Below, piece by piece: positions 7,750 to 16,339 of a stretch of 64,000 nt of DNA. A model generated the notes under the pieces. The model was not told where the DNA came from. It did no database searches and saw only the letters and a program-made list of their open reading frames with translations. Each line of letters starts with the position of its first letter. The first letter of the stretch is position 1. Where the stretch lies: positions 1 through 64,000 of the forward strand of contig NZ_JBHUPT010000021.1 in NCBI RefSeq assembly GCF_049056525.1, in the 5' to 3' direction. Made by a program: the position numbers and the translations under genes. The DNA comes from Leisingera coralii (lineage in GTDB: Bacteria; Pseudomonadota; Alphaproteobacteria; Rhodobacterales; Rhodobacteraceae).

Positions 7750-9161
7750 CCGCCATCAAGAACCGCCTCGCCGCTGGTGGCGACCTCCTCCTTCTGCCCG
7801 GAAAGCTCCTCCATCAGGGGGAGAGCCGGTCCGGCCTGGGCGTTCTGGTCCGCGGCGGCCGGTTCCAGGACATCGACAATGCCGAGGCGCTTTGCGCCCG
7901 GCACCCCGAGTTGGATGCTCTGCGCCTGCCGGATCACCTGATGATGCCGGGGTTCATCGACAGCCACACCCATCTGACCCAGTCGCTGGGCAAGTCGCTG
8001 GTCTTTGGCGAGCCTTCGGAGATCTTCCGCCGAATCTGGGTGCCGCTGGAAGCCAGCCTGGATGAACGCCTAGTCTATCTTTCGGCCAAGCTGGCGGCGC
8101 TGGAGTGTCTCCGTGGCGGGTTCACCACTGCGGTGGATGCCGGCACCCGCTCGGACGGCTGCATCGGCGCCCTGGCGTCCGCGGCACGGGAAACGGGGCT
8201 GCGCAGCGTGGTCGGCTACATCTGCAACGACCTGGGCGGCACCGCCAAGGTGGCGGATCGGGCCACCATCATGGCCCGCGCAGAACAGCATCTGGCAGCC
8301 TGGGAGAGCGATCCGCTGATCCATCCCTCGCTGGCGGTCTCCATTCCCGAAGCCGCCACCGACGGTATGCTGGCCAGCGTTTCAAACCTGTCTTCCGAAG
8401 CGGGCGTGGTGTTCCAATCCCACGTGAACGAGCATCTGGCGGCCGTCGAGCGCTCGCTTGTGGCGCGCGGCCAGCGGCCGCTGGAGCATCTCGCGTCTAT
8501 CGGCGCATTGGGGCCGCATGTCCTGATTGCCCATTCCACCCTTGTCACCCCGCAGGAACTAAACCTGCTGCGCGACAGCGGCACGGCGGTGGCCTACAAC
8601 CCCGTCGCCAGTGTCTGGAAGGGCAACGCCATTGCGCCCGCGTTGCAGATGGAGGCGCTTGGCATTCGCTTTGGCCTGGGGACCGACGGCACCCGCGCCG
8701 ACGGGTTTCGCCTGATGGACGCAGGTGAAAGCCTGCAGCGGGCGGGATTTGGCCTCGCCACCGGCGACAGCTCCTGCGGCGGCGGCTGGCTCTGGCTCGA
8801 TGCCGCCACCACCCGCGCCGCCGATGCGGCGGGGCTGGGCGCTGTCACGGGCGAAATTGCACCGGGGCTGGCGGCGGACTTCCTTCTCGTCGATCTCGAC
8901 CGGCCGGAGTTCACCCCTTCGCACGACCTGATCTGGGAACTGGTCCGCTACGGCAGCCGCGACCAGATCGATGCGGTCTTTACGCAAGGCGCGCTGCGGC
9001 TCTGGCAAGGCTGGCCGCTGGACTGGGACGCCAAGGCGCTGATGGCCGAGGTGCGCGCGCTGTCTGACGCTGCCATCGCCGGCGCAGGCATCCAGCGCAT
9101 CCACCCGGTCTCTTCCAGCCACAGGGCGCAAGCGCTGCAGCAACGGGCGGAACAAAAGTGA
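7746..9161 (+). CDS. Amidohydrolase family deaminase (guanine deaminase/chlorohydrolase-like)
   Basis: 471 aa. It has the metal-dependent hydrolase pattern of the ATZ/TRZ and guanine-deaminase group: H74-x-H76 in GFIDSHTHL, a later His in QSHVNEH, a further His in IAHST, and the metal/catalytic Asp in GLGTDGTRAD. A C-terminal composite beta-sandwich segment ends near 440. It overlaps the NCS2 permease stop codon by four bases, so it should act on the imported base. Hydrolytic deamination of a purine, pterin or triazine-like ring is the family chemistry, but the exact substrate cannot be read from sequence. Confidence 0.85.
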   Translation: MTAIKNRLAAGGDLLLLPGKLLHQGESRSGLGVLVRGGRFQDIDNAEALCARHPELDALRLPDHLMMPGFIDSHTHLTQSLGKSLVFGEPSEIFRRIWVPLEASLDERLVYLSAKLAALECLRGGFTTAVDAGTRSDGCIGALASAARETGLRSVVGYICNDLGGTAKVADRATIMARAEQHLAAWESDPLIHPSLAVSIPEAATDGMLASVSNLSSEAGVVFQSHVNEHLAAVERSLVARGQRPLEHLASIGALGPHVLIAHSTLVTPQELNLLRDSGTAVAYNPVASVWKGNAIAPALQMEALGIRFGLGTDGTRADGFRLMDAGESLQRAGFGLATGDSSCGGGWLWLDAATTRAADAAGLGAVTGEIAPGLAADFLLVDLDRPEFTPSHDLIWELVRYGSRDQIDAVFTQGALRLWQGWPLDWDAKALMAEVRALSDAAIAGAGIQRIHPVSSSHRAQALQQRAEQK

Positions 9162-9865
9162 CTATCGAGGTTATGCTGATCCTGTCGGCCGTGGTATTTG
9201 CCGCGGCCTTCATCCAGGGAGCGCTGGGGATAGGCTTTGCGCTGATCGTGGCGCCGGTCCTGGGGCTTGTGGAGCCCTCGCTGCTGCCGGTCACGCTGCT
9301 GATCCTGATGCTGCCGCTCAACAGCCACGTGGCCTGGCGCGAACGTGACGAGGTCGACTGGAACGGCGCCGGCTGGATCACACTGGGCCGGTTTGCCGGG
9401 ACTTTCGCGGGGCTTTGGCTTCTGGTGGTGCTGAGCGGCCGCCAGCTCGACCTGGCGGTCGGCTGGTTCACGGTCATCGCGGCTGGTGCGGCTCTGCTGG
9501 CACCGCGCTTTGACCCTACACGCCCCGCGGCGCTGGGCGTGGGGCTGTTCACTGGGGTTACCGAAACCTCCACCGGGATCGGCGGCCCGCCGCTGGCGCT
9601 GCTTTACCAGCACTCGGCAGCCCCGGTCTTGCGCTCGACCGTGGCAATCTGCTTTCTCGCCGGTGAAGTGATTTCCCTGATCATTCTTGCCCTTGCCGGG
9701 CGCATGGAAACGGTGCAGCTGCTGGCCGCCGTGTATCTGTTCCCTGCCGTCATGCTGGGCAGCGCACTGTCGCGCCTGACCCACAGCCGGATCGGCGGAC
9801 CGGGCCTAAGGATTGCAGTGCTGGTGTTTGCCCTCGTCAGCGGCCTTTACCTGATCGCAAGCTGA
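9158..9865 (+). CDS. TSUP (TauE/SafE) family membrane permease
   Basis: 235 aa with a GTG start overlapping the preceding stop (GTGA). About seven or eight hydrophobic segments. The two TSUP motif halves are visible: IQGALGIGFALIVAPVL near the N-terminus and GLFTGVTETSTGIGGPPLALLY in the middle. TSUP members export or import small organic or sulfur anions. As third gene of the LacI-controlled operon it probably moves a product or co-substrate of the amidohydrolase, but the ligand is unknown. Confidence 0.88.
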   Translation: MTIEVMLILSAVVFAAAFIQGALGIGFALIVAPVLGLVEPSLLPVTLLILMLPLNSHVAWRERDEVDWNGAGWITLGRFAGTFAGLWLLVVLSGRQLDLAVGWFTVIAAGAALLAPRFDPTRPAALGVGLFTGVTETSTGIGGPPLALLYQHSAAPVLRSTVAICFLAGEVISLIILALAGRMETVQLLAAVYLFPAVMLGSALSRLTHSRIGGPGLRIAVLVFALVSGLYLIAS

Positions 9866-10067
9866 AGTGCCTTGCATCCAGAGGATCGGGTGCCCGGGCA
9901 CGCATAATCAAACTGGACCACTCAGGCCTCGTGGCATCACCACCGTTGACCAAATGGCCGGACCTCTACGTCAAACGACCAGGCTGAGCGGGGCTGCTGG
10001 GCCACATGCAGCACCTCGACGGCGATGTCGGCACTCGGGCCGCAGATAATTGTGCAACTGGTGATGC

Positions 10068-10301
10068 TTGGGAAATTACCAGCCAGCTAAAGGCATCTCA
10101 ACGTCTTGTGGCGAGGGTGTGAGCAAGGCACGCAAACTGCTCAATCATACAGACGAGCCGATAGCCAGCATGGCTTTTGCTGCCGGTTTTTCGGCGCAGA
10201 GCCACATGACGACCACTTTCCGCAAGCGGTTGGGCGTCTCACCGGCACAGCTTCGCGGCACTTGGAGCCTAGTAGCAGAAGGACGCCAGGGCGCCTCGTG
10301 A
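10068..10301 (+). pseudogene. Remnant of an AraC family regulator (C-terminal DNA-binding half)
   Basis: Only the second helix-turn-helix of an AraC/XylS domain is recognisable (KARKLLNHTDEPIASMAFAA, then GFSAQSHMTTTFRKRLGVSP). The ligand-binding domain and the first helix-turn-helix are missing, and frames upstream to 9867 are broken by stops. There is no ribosome-binding site. I read it as a decayed gene. It could once have regulated one of its neighbours. Confidence 0.75.
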
Positions 10302-10481
10302 TCCGGATCCCCGGGGCGCATTTGCCATGAGCTGAACTGCGGCTGCATCGTCTGCAGCAGGCGAAGACAGCAAGTCCGGTGATCACATCTTGGCGATCTG
10401 GCCGCCCGCAAGATGACTGCGGCGGAACTTTGTATCAGCATGGGAGGGTCCGATGCGTCTTTCGCTTAGAAAGGAAACAGC

Positions 10482-12131
10482 ATGGCCGATCAACCCGTTA
10501 ATGTCCTGCTGGTCGAGGACAACCCGCTCCATATGAAGCTTGTCGAGCGGCTGATCGACAGTGAACCCCAATTGCAATGTTCGGTCGATCTTGCCGATAA
10601 CCTGGCCGATGGCCTTTCCCGCTTGGCCGCGGGGGGCATCGACCTGGTGCTGCTGGACCTGGTGCTGCCCGACAGCCAGGAGCTTGAAACCCTGTTCCGG
10701 GTCCGCGCGGCGGCGCCGGACACGCCGGTGGTCATCCTGACCGCCATGGACGATCTGAAGCTCGCCGCAAATGCGGTGGAGGCCGGGGCCAGTGACTTTC
10801 TGGTCAAATCCAACCTCAACGCGGTCGCGCTGGGTCGCGCGATCCGCTACTCGCTGGCCCGTGCCCGGGCGCGCACCGCGGAATGGGATTCCCCGATGTT
10901 CCGCCTCGCCCAGCAGCAATTCCTCAAGGCGGCGCAAATCATGGAGCTGGATGACAACATCCGCCAGCGGCTGCTGTTCCCGCAGCGCACCCAGGTGGTG
11001 TCCTTCCCGTTTTTCCGCGACGACCGCAGTCAGGTGGAGACGGTGTTCGGCTACCGCGTTCAGCATGTGCTGACGATGGGGCCGACCAAGGGCGGTGTGC
11101 GCTACCACGAAGACGTGGACCTGGGCGAGGTCGCGGCCCTGGCCACCTGGATGACCTGGAAGTGCGCCTTGATGAATCTGCCTTACGGCGGCGCCAAGGG
11201 CGGCGTGCGGGTCGATCCCACCGGGCTGTCACGGCATGAGCTGCAGCGGCTGACCCGCCGCTATACCACCGAGATCATTGATATCATTGGCCCGGATAAG
11301 GACATTCCCGCCCCCGACATGGGCACCAACGAGCAGGTAATGGCCTGGATGATGGACACCTACAGCCAGCAGGTGGGTTATTCCGTGCCGACAGTGGTCA
11401 CCGGAAAGCCGGTGGTGCTTGGCGGGTCGCTCGGCCGCCGCGAGGCCACCGGGCGCGGGCTGGTTTACATGATCGAAGCAGCCGCCCGCCATACCGGGCT
11501 CGACCTGCAGGCGGCGCCTGCAGTGGTTCAGGGCTTTGGCAATGTCGGCAGCTTCACGGCGAAGTTCCTGGAGGAGGCCGGGGCGAAGATCGTGGCCGTC
11601 AGCGATGTGTCGACCGGTCTTTATAATCCCAATGGGCTGCCGGTTCAGGCGCTGATGGATTACGTCGCGGAGCACCGGGTACTGAAGGATTACCCCGAGG
11701 CCGATCACGTCACCAATGCCGAGCTGCTGGAAACCAAATGCGATGTGCTGGCGCTGGCGGCACTGCAGAACCAGGTCACGGCCGAAAACGCTGAGCGGAT
11801 CGACTGCAAGATCCTGGCAGAGGGCGCCAATGGCCCGACGACCCTGGAGGCTGATGAAATCCTCAACGAGAAGGGCGTCATGATCGTGCCTGACGTCCTG
11901 GGCAACGCAGGCGGCGTTACAGTGTCCTACTTCGAGTGGGTGCAGGGCACCCAGAACCTGACCTGGAGGCTGGACGAGATTAACGGCCGGCTCCAGGAAA
12001 TCATGCTCAACGCCTTTGAGCGCACGGTAGCGCGTGCGGCGCGCGATGGGCTCGATATGCGCACCGCGGCGCTGGTCGAAGGTGTCCAGCGGGTGACCGA
12101 TGCCAAGCTTTTGCGCGGCCTGTTCCCGTAG
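10482..12131 (+). CDS. Response regulator receiver domain fused to glutamate dehydrogenase
   Basis: 549 aa with an unusual architecture. Residues 6-125 form a complete CheY-like receiver: acidic pair E12/D13, phospho-acceptor D59 in LLDLVLPD, T87 and K109. Residues 140-549 form a hexameric-type Glu/Leu/Phe/Val dehydrogenase: K203 in GPTKGG, K227 in TWKCA, catalytic K239 in PYGGAKGG, catalytic D279 in APDMGT, and the nucleotide-binding GFGNVG at 351-356. K203 occupies the position that binds the gamma-carboxylate in glutamate dehydrogenases and is Leu in leucine dehydrogenases, so glutamate is the likely substrate. All catalytic residues are present. There is no DNA-binding domain. The hybrid kinase with Hpt starts 54 bases downstream in the same direction, so phosphorylation at D59 probably controls enzyme activity or assembly (inference). 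Confidence 0.93.
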   Translation: MADQPVNVLLVEDNPLHMKLVERLIDSEPQLQCSVDLADNLADGLSRLAAGGIDLVLLDLVLPDSQELETLFRVRAAAPDTPVVILTAMDDLKLAANAVEAGASDFLVKSNLNAVALGRAIRYSLARARARTAEWDSPMFRLAQQQFLKAAQIMELDDNIRQRLLFPQRTQVVSFPFFRDDRSQVETVFGYRVQHVLTMGPTKGGVRYHEDVDLGEVAALATWMTWKCALMNLPYGGAKGGVRVDPTGLSRHELQRLTRRYTTEIIDIIGPDKDIPAPDMGTNEQVMAWMMDTYSQQVGYSVPTVVTGKPVVLGGSLGRREATGRGLVYMIEAAARHTGLDLQAAPAVVQGFGNVGSFTAKFLEEAGAKIVAVSDVSTGLYNPNGLPVQALMDYVAEHRVLKDYPEADHVTNAELLETKCDVLALAALQNQVTAENAERIDCKILAEGANGPTTLEADEILNEKGVMIVPDVLGNAGGVTVSYFEWVQGTQNLTWRLDEINGRLQEIMLNAFERTVARAARDGLDMRTAALVEGVQRVTDAKLLRGLFP

Positions 12132-12185
12132 GAGGGCAGCAAAAAGCGGCATCCTCACCGGCCCCGGCTGTTGGAGGCTGGCCAG

Positions 12186-15100
12186 ATGACGGATTCAGCA
12201 AAACCTTCCGGTCCCGCCATTGGCGAACAGGCGTCGCTTGCGAGCCGCATTTTTGTCCGGGGCCGGGCGTGGGTGATCGGCACCGTCGGGCTGCTCAGCC
12301 TGGCACTGACGCTGATCGTCTGGCAGGCGCTTCTGAAGGAGGAACGCGAAACCGCGGCGGCTGAGTTCGACCGCGCCGCCGCGCGCCGGGTGGAGGCCGT
12401 CAAACGGCAGATGCTGCAGGGCGCAGCTGTGATCGATGCGCTGCACGGGCTCTATGCCAGTTCACGCTCGGTGGAGCGCCGCGAGTTTCAGATCTTCGTG
12501 CGGCCCTTTCTGAACGATCAGCCGAACATCGAACTCGTGCTGTTTGCGCCCCGGGTTGAGAACAACTTGCTGCCTTTCTGGGAGAATTTGGGCGCCGCGC
12601 AGCTGAAGGGGCCTTATGACATCTATCAGAGCGGACCGGATGGATCGCGCATGCACCCGCAGCCGCGGGAGGCGCATTTCCCGGTCTTCTTCGTCGAATC
12701 CCGCCGCAGTGCAGCACTTGGCACCCTTGGCTATGATCTGTCGTCCGATCCGGTGTTTCTCAAGGTGATCGAGCAGGCCCGAGACGGCGGCGGGGCAGTG
12801 GCCAGCCCGCATATTACCATGCCCGGCCTGGCCGCAGGGCAGTCACGCATCGCAATCGCCGCCCCGTATTTCACCCGCTCCGGCCCTGCGCTGCGCCGCG
12901 AAGAGCTGCAGGGCGTCGTGGCCGTGGTTCTGCGGGTGAGCGATATCCTGAAGGACGCGCTGGACAACTTCCCCGGAGACGGTGTCGAAGTCTACCTTAC
13001 CGACAGCGAAACCGGTGAGAGCTTCCAATTGCCAGAGCGCCCTGCAGGCAGCAGCACAGAGGACCGGCAAACTGCCGATCTCGCCGCCCTGGCTGCCGCG
13101 GCCGAACTCAGTTATTCGGCCAGGTTTGATCTGCGAGGGCGGAGCTGGACGTTTCTGGCGGTCCCGGGTGAGGATTTCCGGCCCAAGGTATGGCCGACCG
13201 ATGCGGCTATTGCTTTGACAGGCGGCCTCGCCGTGACAGCCATCCTGGTCGTCTTCCTGGCATCCCTCAGCCGGCAGATCGCCGAACGCACCCGCGCCGA
13301 GGCCTCTCTGCGGGAAAGCTCAGCGCTGCTGAAATGCAACCAGACGATCACCCGGGCGGCCAACGAGGCGGAGAGCATCCGGGATGCCTTCCGGGTCGCG
13401 CTCGATGAGATCTGCACCCACACAGGCTGGCCGGTAGGGCATGTCTATCTCTACGATGAGGATGCGGGCGACCTGGCGCCATCGGACATCTGGCACCTGG
13501 CGGACCCAGATGCCTTTGAAACCTTCCGCAAGGTGACCTGCGCAACCCGCTTTAAGCCTGGCACCGGCCTGCCCGGACGGGTGTTCAGCAGCGGTGAAGT
13601 GGCCTGGATCCCCGATGTGAACCGCGATCCCAACTTCCCGCGTGCCAAGCTGGCCAAGGAAATCGGGGTAAAAACGGGTGCAGGCTTCCCCGTGACGCAC
13701 GACGGGTGCGTTGTCGCGGTGCTGGAATTCTTTTCGAGCCGCGTGGAAGAGAAAAATCCGGCCCTGCAGGACGTGATGGCGCAGGTGGGGACGCAGCTGG
13801 GTATTGTGGTTGCCCGGCAGCGCGCCGAAGCAGAGGTGCAAGAGGCGCGTGCCCGGGCCGAATATGCCAGGACACAGCTGGTGGATGCGATCGAGTCGGT
13901 CGAAGAGGGCTTTGTCCTCTATGACGCTGACGACAGGCTGGTCCTGTTCAACTCGGTTTTCCGGGAGAAGTTCTTCCCGCAGGTGGAAAAGCTGGAACCG
14001 GGGATGACCTTCGAGGATGTGCTGCACGCGGTGTTCAGAGCCGGGCTGGTTGAGACAGGGGATGTCAGTGAAGAGGAGTGGATTGCAAACCGCCTGGCCG
14101 TCCACCGCAATCCCGGCAAGCCCATTGCCATTCATCACACCACCGGACGCTGGCTCTGGATCAGTGAGCACAAGACCCGCGACGGCGGCACTGTCAGCGC
14201 CTATACGGATATCACCGAATTGCAAAGGCACCGCAGCCAGCTGGAAGAGCTGGTCGCGGCCCGCACTGCTGAACTTGAACAACGCACAGGGGAACTGCGC
14301 CGCTCGCATGCCGAGCTGGAGACGGCGCGCGACGCGGCGTTGCAGGCAAGCGTGGCCAAAAGCCAGTTTCTGGCAAACATGAGCCACGAAATCCGGACGC
14401 CGCTCAATGGCGTGATCGGGATGGCCGAGCTGCTTTGCGGCACCGACCTCACACCGCAACAGAGCGAGTATGCCCGGATCATCATGCGCTCTGGCGACAC
14501 CCTGCTGAGTCTCATCAACGATATTCTCGATTTCTCCAAGATCGAAGCAGGGCGGCTGGAGCTGGAGTCGGCCCCCTTCCGGCTGCGCGATCTGCTGGGC
14601 GATACCCTGCAGACGCTGGCCGTGCGCGCGGGTGAAAAGGGGCTGGAGCTGGCCCATCACATCCCGCCGGAGGTTCCCGACAGGGTGGTCGGCGATCCGA
14701 CACGCTTGCGCCAGATCATCGTCAACCTGGTTGGCAATGCCATCAAGTTCACCGATACGGGGGAGGTGGTGGTGGATACCCGGCTGGCCGGCCTCACCGA
14801 AACAGGGGTGACGGTGGAATTCGAAGTGCGCGACACCGGCATCGGCATACCCAAGGAACAGCAGGAAAAAATCTTCGAGGCATTCGGACAGGCCGACACC
14901 TCGACCACCCGTCAGTATGGCGGCACCGGGCTGGGCCTTGCGATTTCGGCCCAGCTGGCCCGCAAGATGGGCGGGGAAATGACGCTTGACAGTGCGCCGG
15001 GCAAGGGCAGCGCCTTTTCCTTTGCCGTGGAGATGGGGCTGGCCAGCGAGGACGACCTGCCGCGTGCGGCAGTGCCCAAGGAGTTGCACGGTATGCCGGT

Positions 15101-16313
15101 GCTCGTCACCGACGACAACGCGACCAACCGCAAGATTCAGGCGGAAGTTCTGGAAAATTGGGGCATGACGCCGGTGCTGGCAGACAGCGCGGCCGGCGCG
15201 CTGGCCCGCTTGGACGCAATGATCTCCCGCGGCACCCAGCCGCGGCTGGCGCTGCTCGACCTGATGATGCCGGAGATGGACGGCATGGCGCTGGCCGCAA
15301 AGATCCGCGAACGTCCGGCGCTGGATGCAATGCGTATTCTGATCATGTCATCCGCCGGCTACTCAGGCGGCGAAGCACGCCTGCGTGAGTTGAAGATTCA
15401 CCGGATGCTGGTCAAGCCGGTGAAGCAATCCGACCTGCTGAACGCCATTCTCGCGGCAATTGGCACCTCTGTGCGCGAGGCTACGCCGCATCCGGCCCCG
15501 GCCGATGCCGGCGTGGCACCGCTGAAGATCCTGCTGGCCGAGGATGGCACGGTCAACCAGAAGGTCGCCATCGATCTGCTGACCCGTCGCGGCCATAGCG
15601 TGGACTTGGCCGAAAATGGCCAGGAGGCGGTCGAAGCCACCGCACGCAACAATTATGACCTGGTGCTGATGGATATGCATATGCCGGTCATGGATGGCGT
15701 CGCTGCCGCCAAGGCGATCCGCGCCCGTGAACAGGCGGAGGACCGCCGGCTGCCGATCATCGCCTGTACCGCCAGCGTGACACCGGCGGACCGCGAGCGC
15801 TGCGCCGAGGCCGGGATGGACGATTTTGTCGGCAAGCCCTTCCGGGCTGACGGCCTGCTGCGCGCCGTTGAACAGACTGTCCGTGGCGCCGCAGCGCAAC
15901 AGCCGGCGCCGGCAGCTGATCCGCCGGAGGCAGCACCCGCCGATGCCGCGCCGGCCCCTACCGCCGCCAGTCCGGAGGTGGTCGATTGGCAGGATGCCTT
16001 GGCCAAGCTGGGCGACGAAGGCTTGCTGCGGGAGATGGCGGAACTATTCCTGTCGCAAGCGCCTGACCTGGCAGCTGGTATTGAAACCGCGCGCCGCAGT
16101 GAAGACGCTGAAGAACTGCGGCGCGCGGCACATACACTCAAGGGGTCGGCCGCCGTCGTCAGCGCCACGGCAGTGGCCGAGGCGGCGCGGCGGCTGGAAG
16201 ATCTGGGGCGAGATGGTCGTCTGGAAGACGTGCCGCCAGCGCAGCGTGATCTCGCTGCAGAATTGGAGCGCTGCGAGGCAGCGCTCAAGAATATCCTTGC
16301 TCAGCCAGGGTAG
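12186..16313 (+). CDS. Hybrid sensor histidine kinase (CHASE-GAF-PAS-HisKA-HATPase-REC-REC-Hpt)
   Basis: 1375 aa. The ATG is chosen because GGAGG lies eight bases upstream; a TTG at 12171 is in frame but overlaps that site. Domains in order: a first membrane helix (about 22-45), a periplasmic CHASE-like sensor (about 65-300), a second helix (about 335-358), a GAF domain (about 375-540), a PAS domain (about 550-665), HisKA with H734 in SHEIRTP, HATPase (NAIKF, DTGIGIP, GTGLGLA), receiver 1 with D1025 (LLDLMMPEMDG), receiver 2 with D1163 (LMDMHMPVMDG), and Hpt with H1316 (AHTLKGSA). All phosphorelay residues are present, as in ArcB/BarA types. It is downstream of and probably co-transcribed with the receiver-glutamate dehydrogenase fusion, the obvious partner for H1316. 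The CHASE ligand is unknown. Confidence 0.93.
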   Translation: MTDSAKPSGPAIGEQASLASRIFVRGRAWVIGTVGLLSLALTLIVWQALLKEERETAAAEFDRAAARRVEAVKRQMLQGAAVIDALHGLYASSRSVERREFQIFVRPFLNDQPNIELVLFAPRVENNLLPFWENLGAAQLKGPYDIYQSGPDGSRMHPQPREAHFPVFFVESRRSAALGTLGYDLSSDPVFLKVIEQARDGGGAVASPHITMPGLAAGQSRIAIAAPYFTRSGPALRREELQGVVAVVLRVSDILKDALDNFPGDGVEVYLTDSETGESFQLPERPAGSSTEDRQTADLAALAAAAELSYSARFDLRGRSWTFLAVPGEDFRPKVWPTDAAIALTGGLAVTAILVVFLASLSRQIAERTRAEASLRESSALLKCNQTITRAANEAESIRDAFRVALDEICTHTGWPVGHVYLYDEDAGDLAPSDIWHLADPDAFETFRKVTCATRFKPGTGLPGRVFSSGEVAWIPDVNRDPNFPRAKLAKEIGVKTGAGFPVTHDGCVVAVLEFFSSRVEEKNPALQDVMAQVGTQLGIVVARQRAEAEVQEARARAEYARTQLVDAIESVEEGFVLYDADDRLVLFNSVFREKFFPQVEKLEPGMTFEDVLHAVFRAGLVETGDVSEEEWIANRLAVHRNPGKPIAIHHTTGRWLWISEHKTRDGGTVSAYTDITELQRHRSQLEELVAARTAELEQRTGELRRSHAELETARDAALQASVAKSQFLANMSHEIRTPLNGVIGMAELLCGTDLTPQQSEYARIIMRSGDTLLSLINDILDFSKIEAGRLELESAPFRLRDLLGDTLQTLAVRAGEKGLELAHHIPPEVPDRVVGDPTRLRQIIVNLVGNAIKFTDTGEVVVDTRLAGLTETGVTVEFEVRDTGIGIPKEQQEKIFEAFGQADTSTTRQYGGTGLGLAISAQLARKMGGEMTLDSAPGKGSAFSFAVEMGLASEDDLPRAAVPKELHGMPVLVTDDNATNRKIQAEVLENWGMTPVLADSAAGALARLDAMISRGTQPRLALLDLMMPEMDGMALAAKIRERPALDAMRILIMSSAGYSGGEARLRELKIHRMLVKPVKQSDLLNAILAAIGTSVREATPHPAPADAGVAPLKILLAEDGTVNQKVAIDLLTRRGHSVDLAENGQEAVEATARNNYDLVLMDMHMPVMDGVAAAKAIRAREQAEDRRLPIIACTASVTPADRERCAEAGMDDFVGKPFRADGLLRAVEQTVRGAAAQQPAPAADPPEAAPADAAPAPTAASPEVVDWQDALAKLGDEGLLREMAELFLSQAPDLAAGIETARRSEDAEELRRAAHTLKGSAAVVSATAVAEAARRLEDLGRDGRLEDVPPAQRDLAAELERCEAALKNILAQPG

Positions 16314-16339
16314 CTGCTCGGTTCTCCCGGGATCGCTGC

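Noticed and set aside
13320..15089. 589-codon minus-strand frame inside the hybrid kinase
   Set aside because: It is antisense to GAF, PAS and kinase domains; low-information sequence without a start signal.
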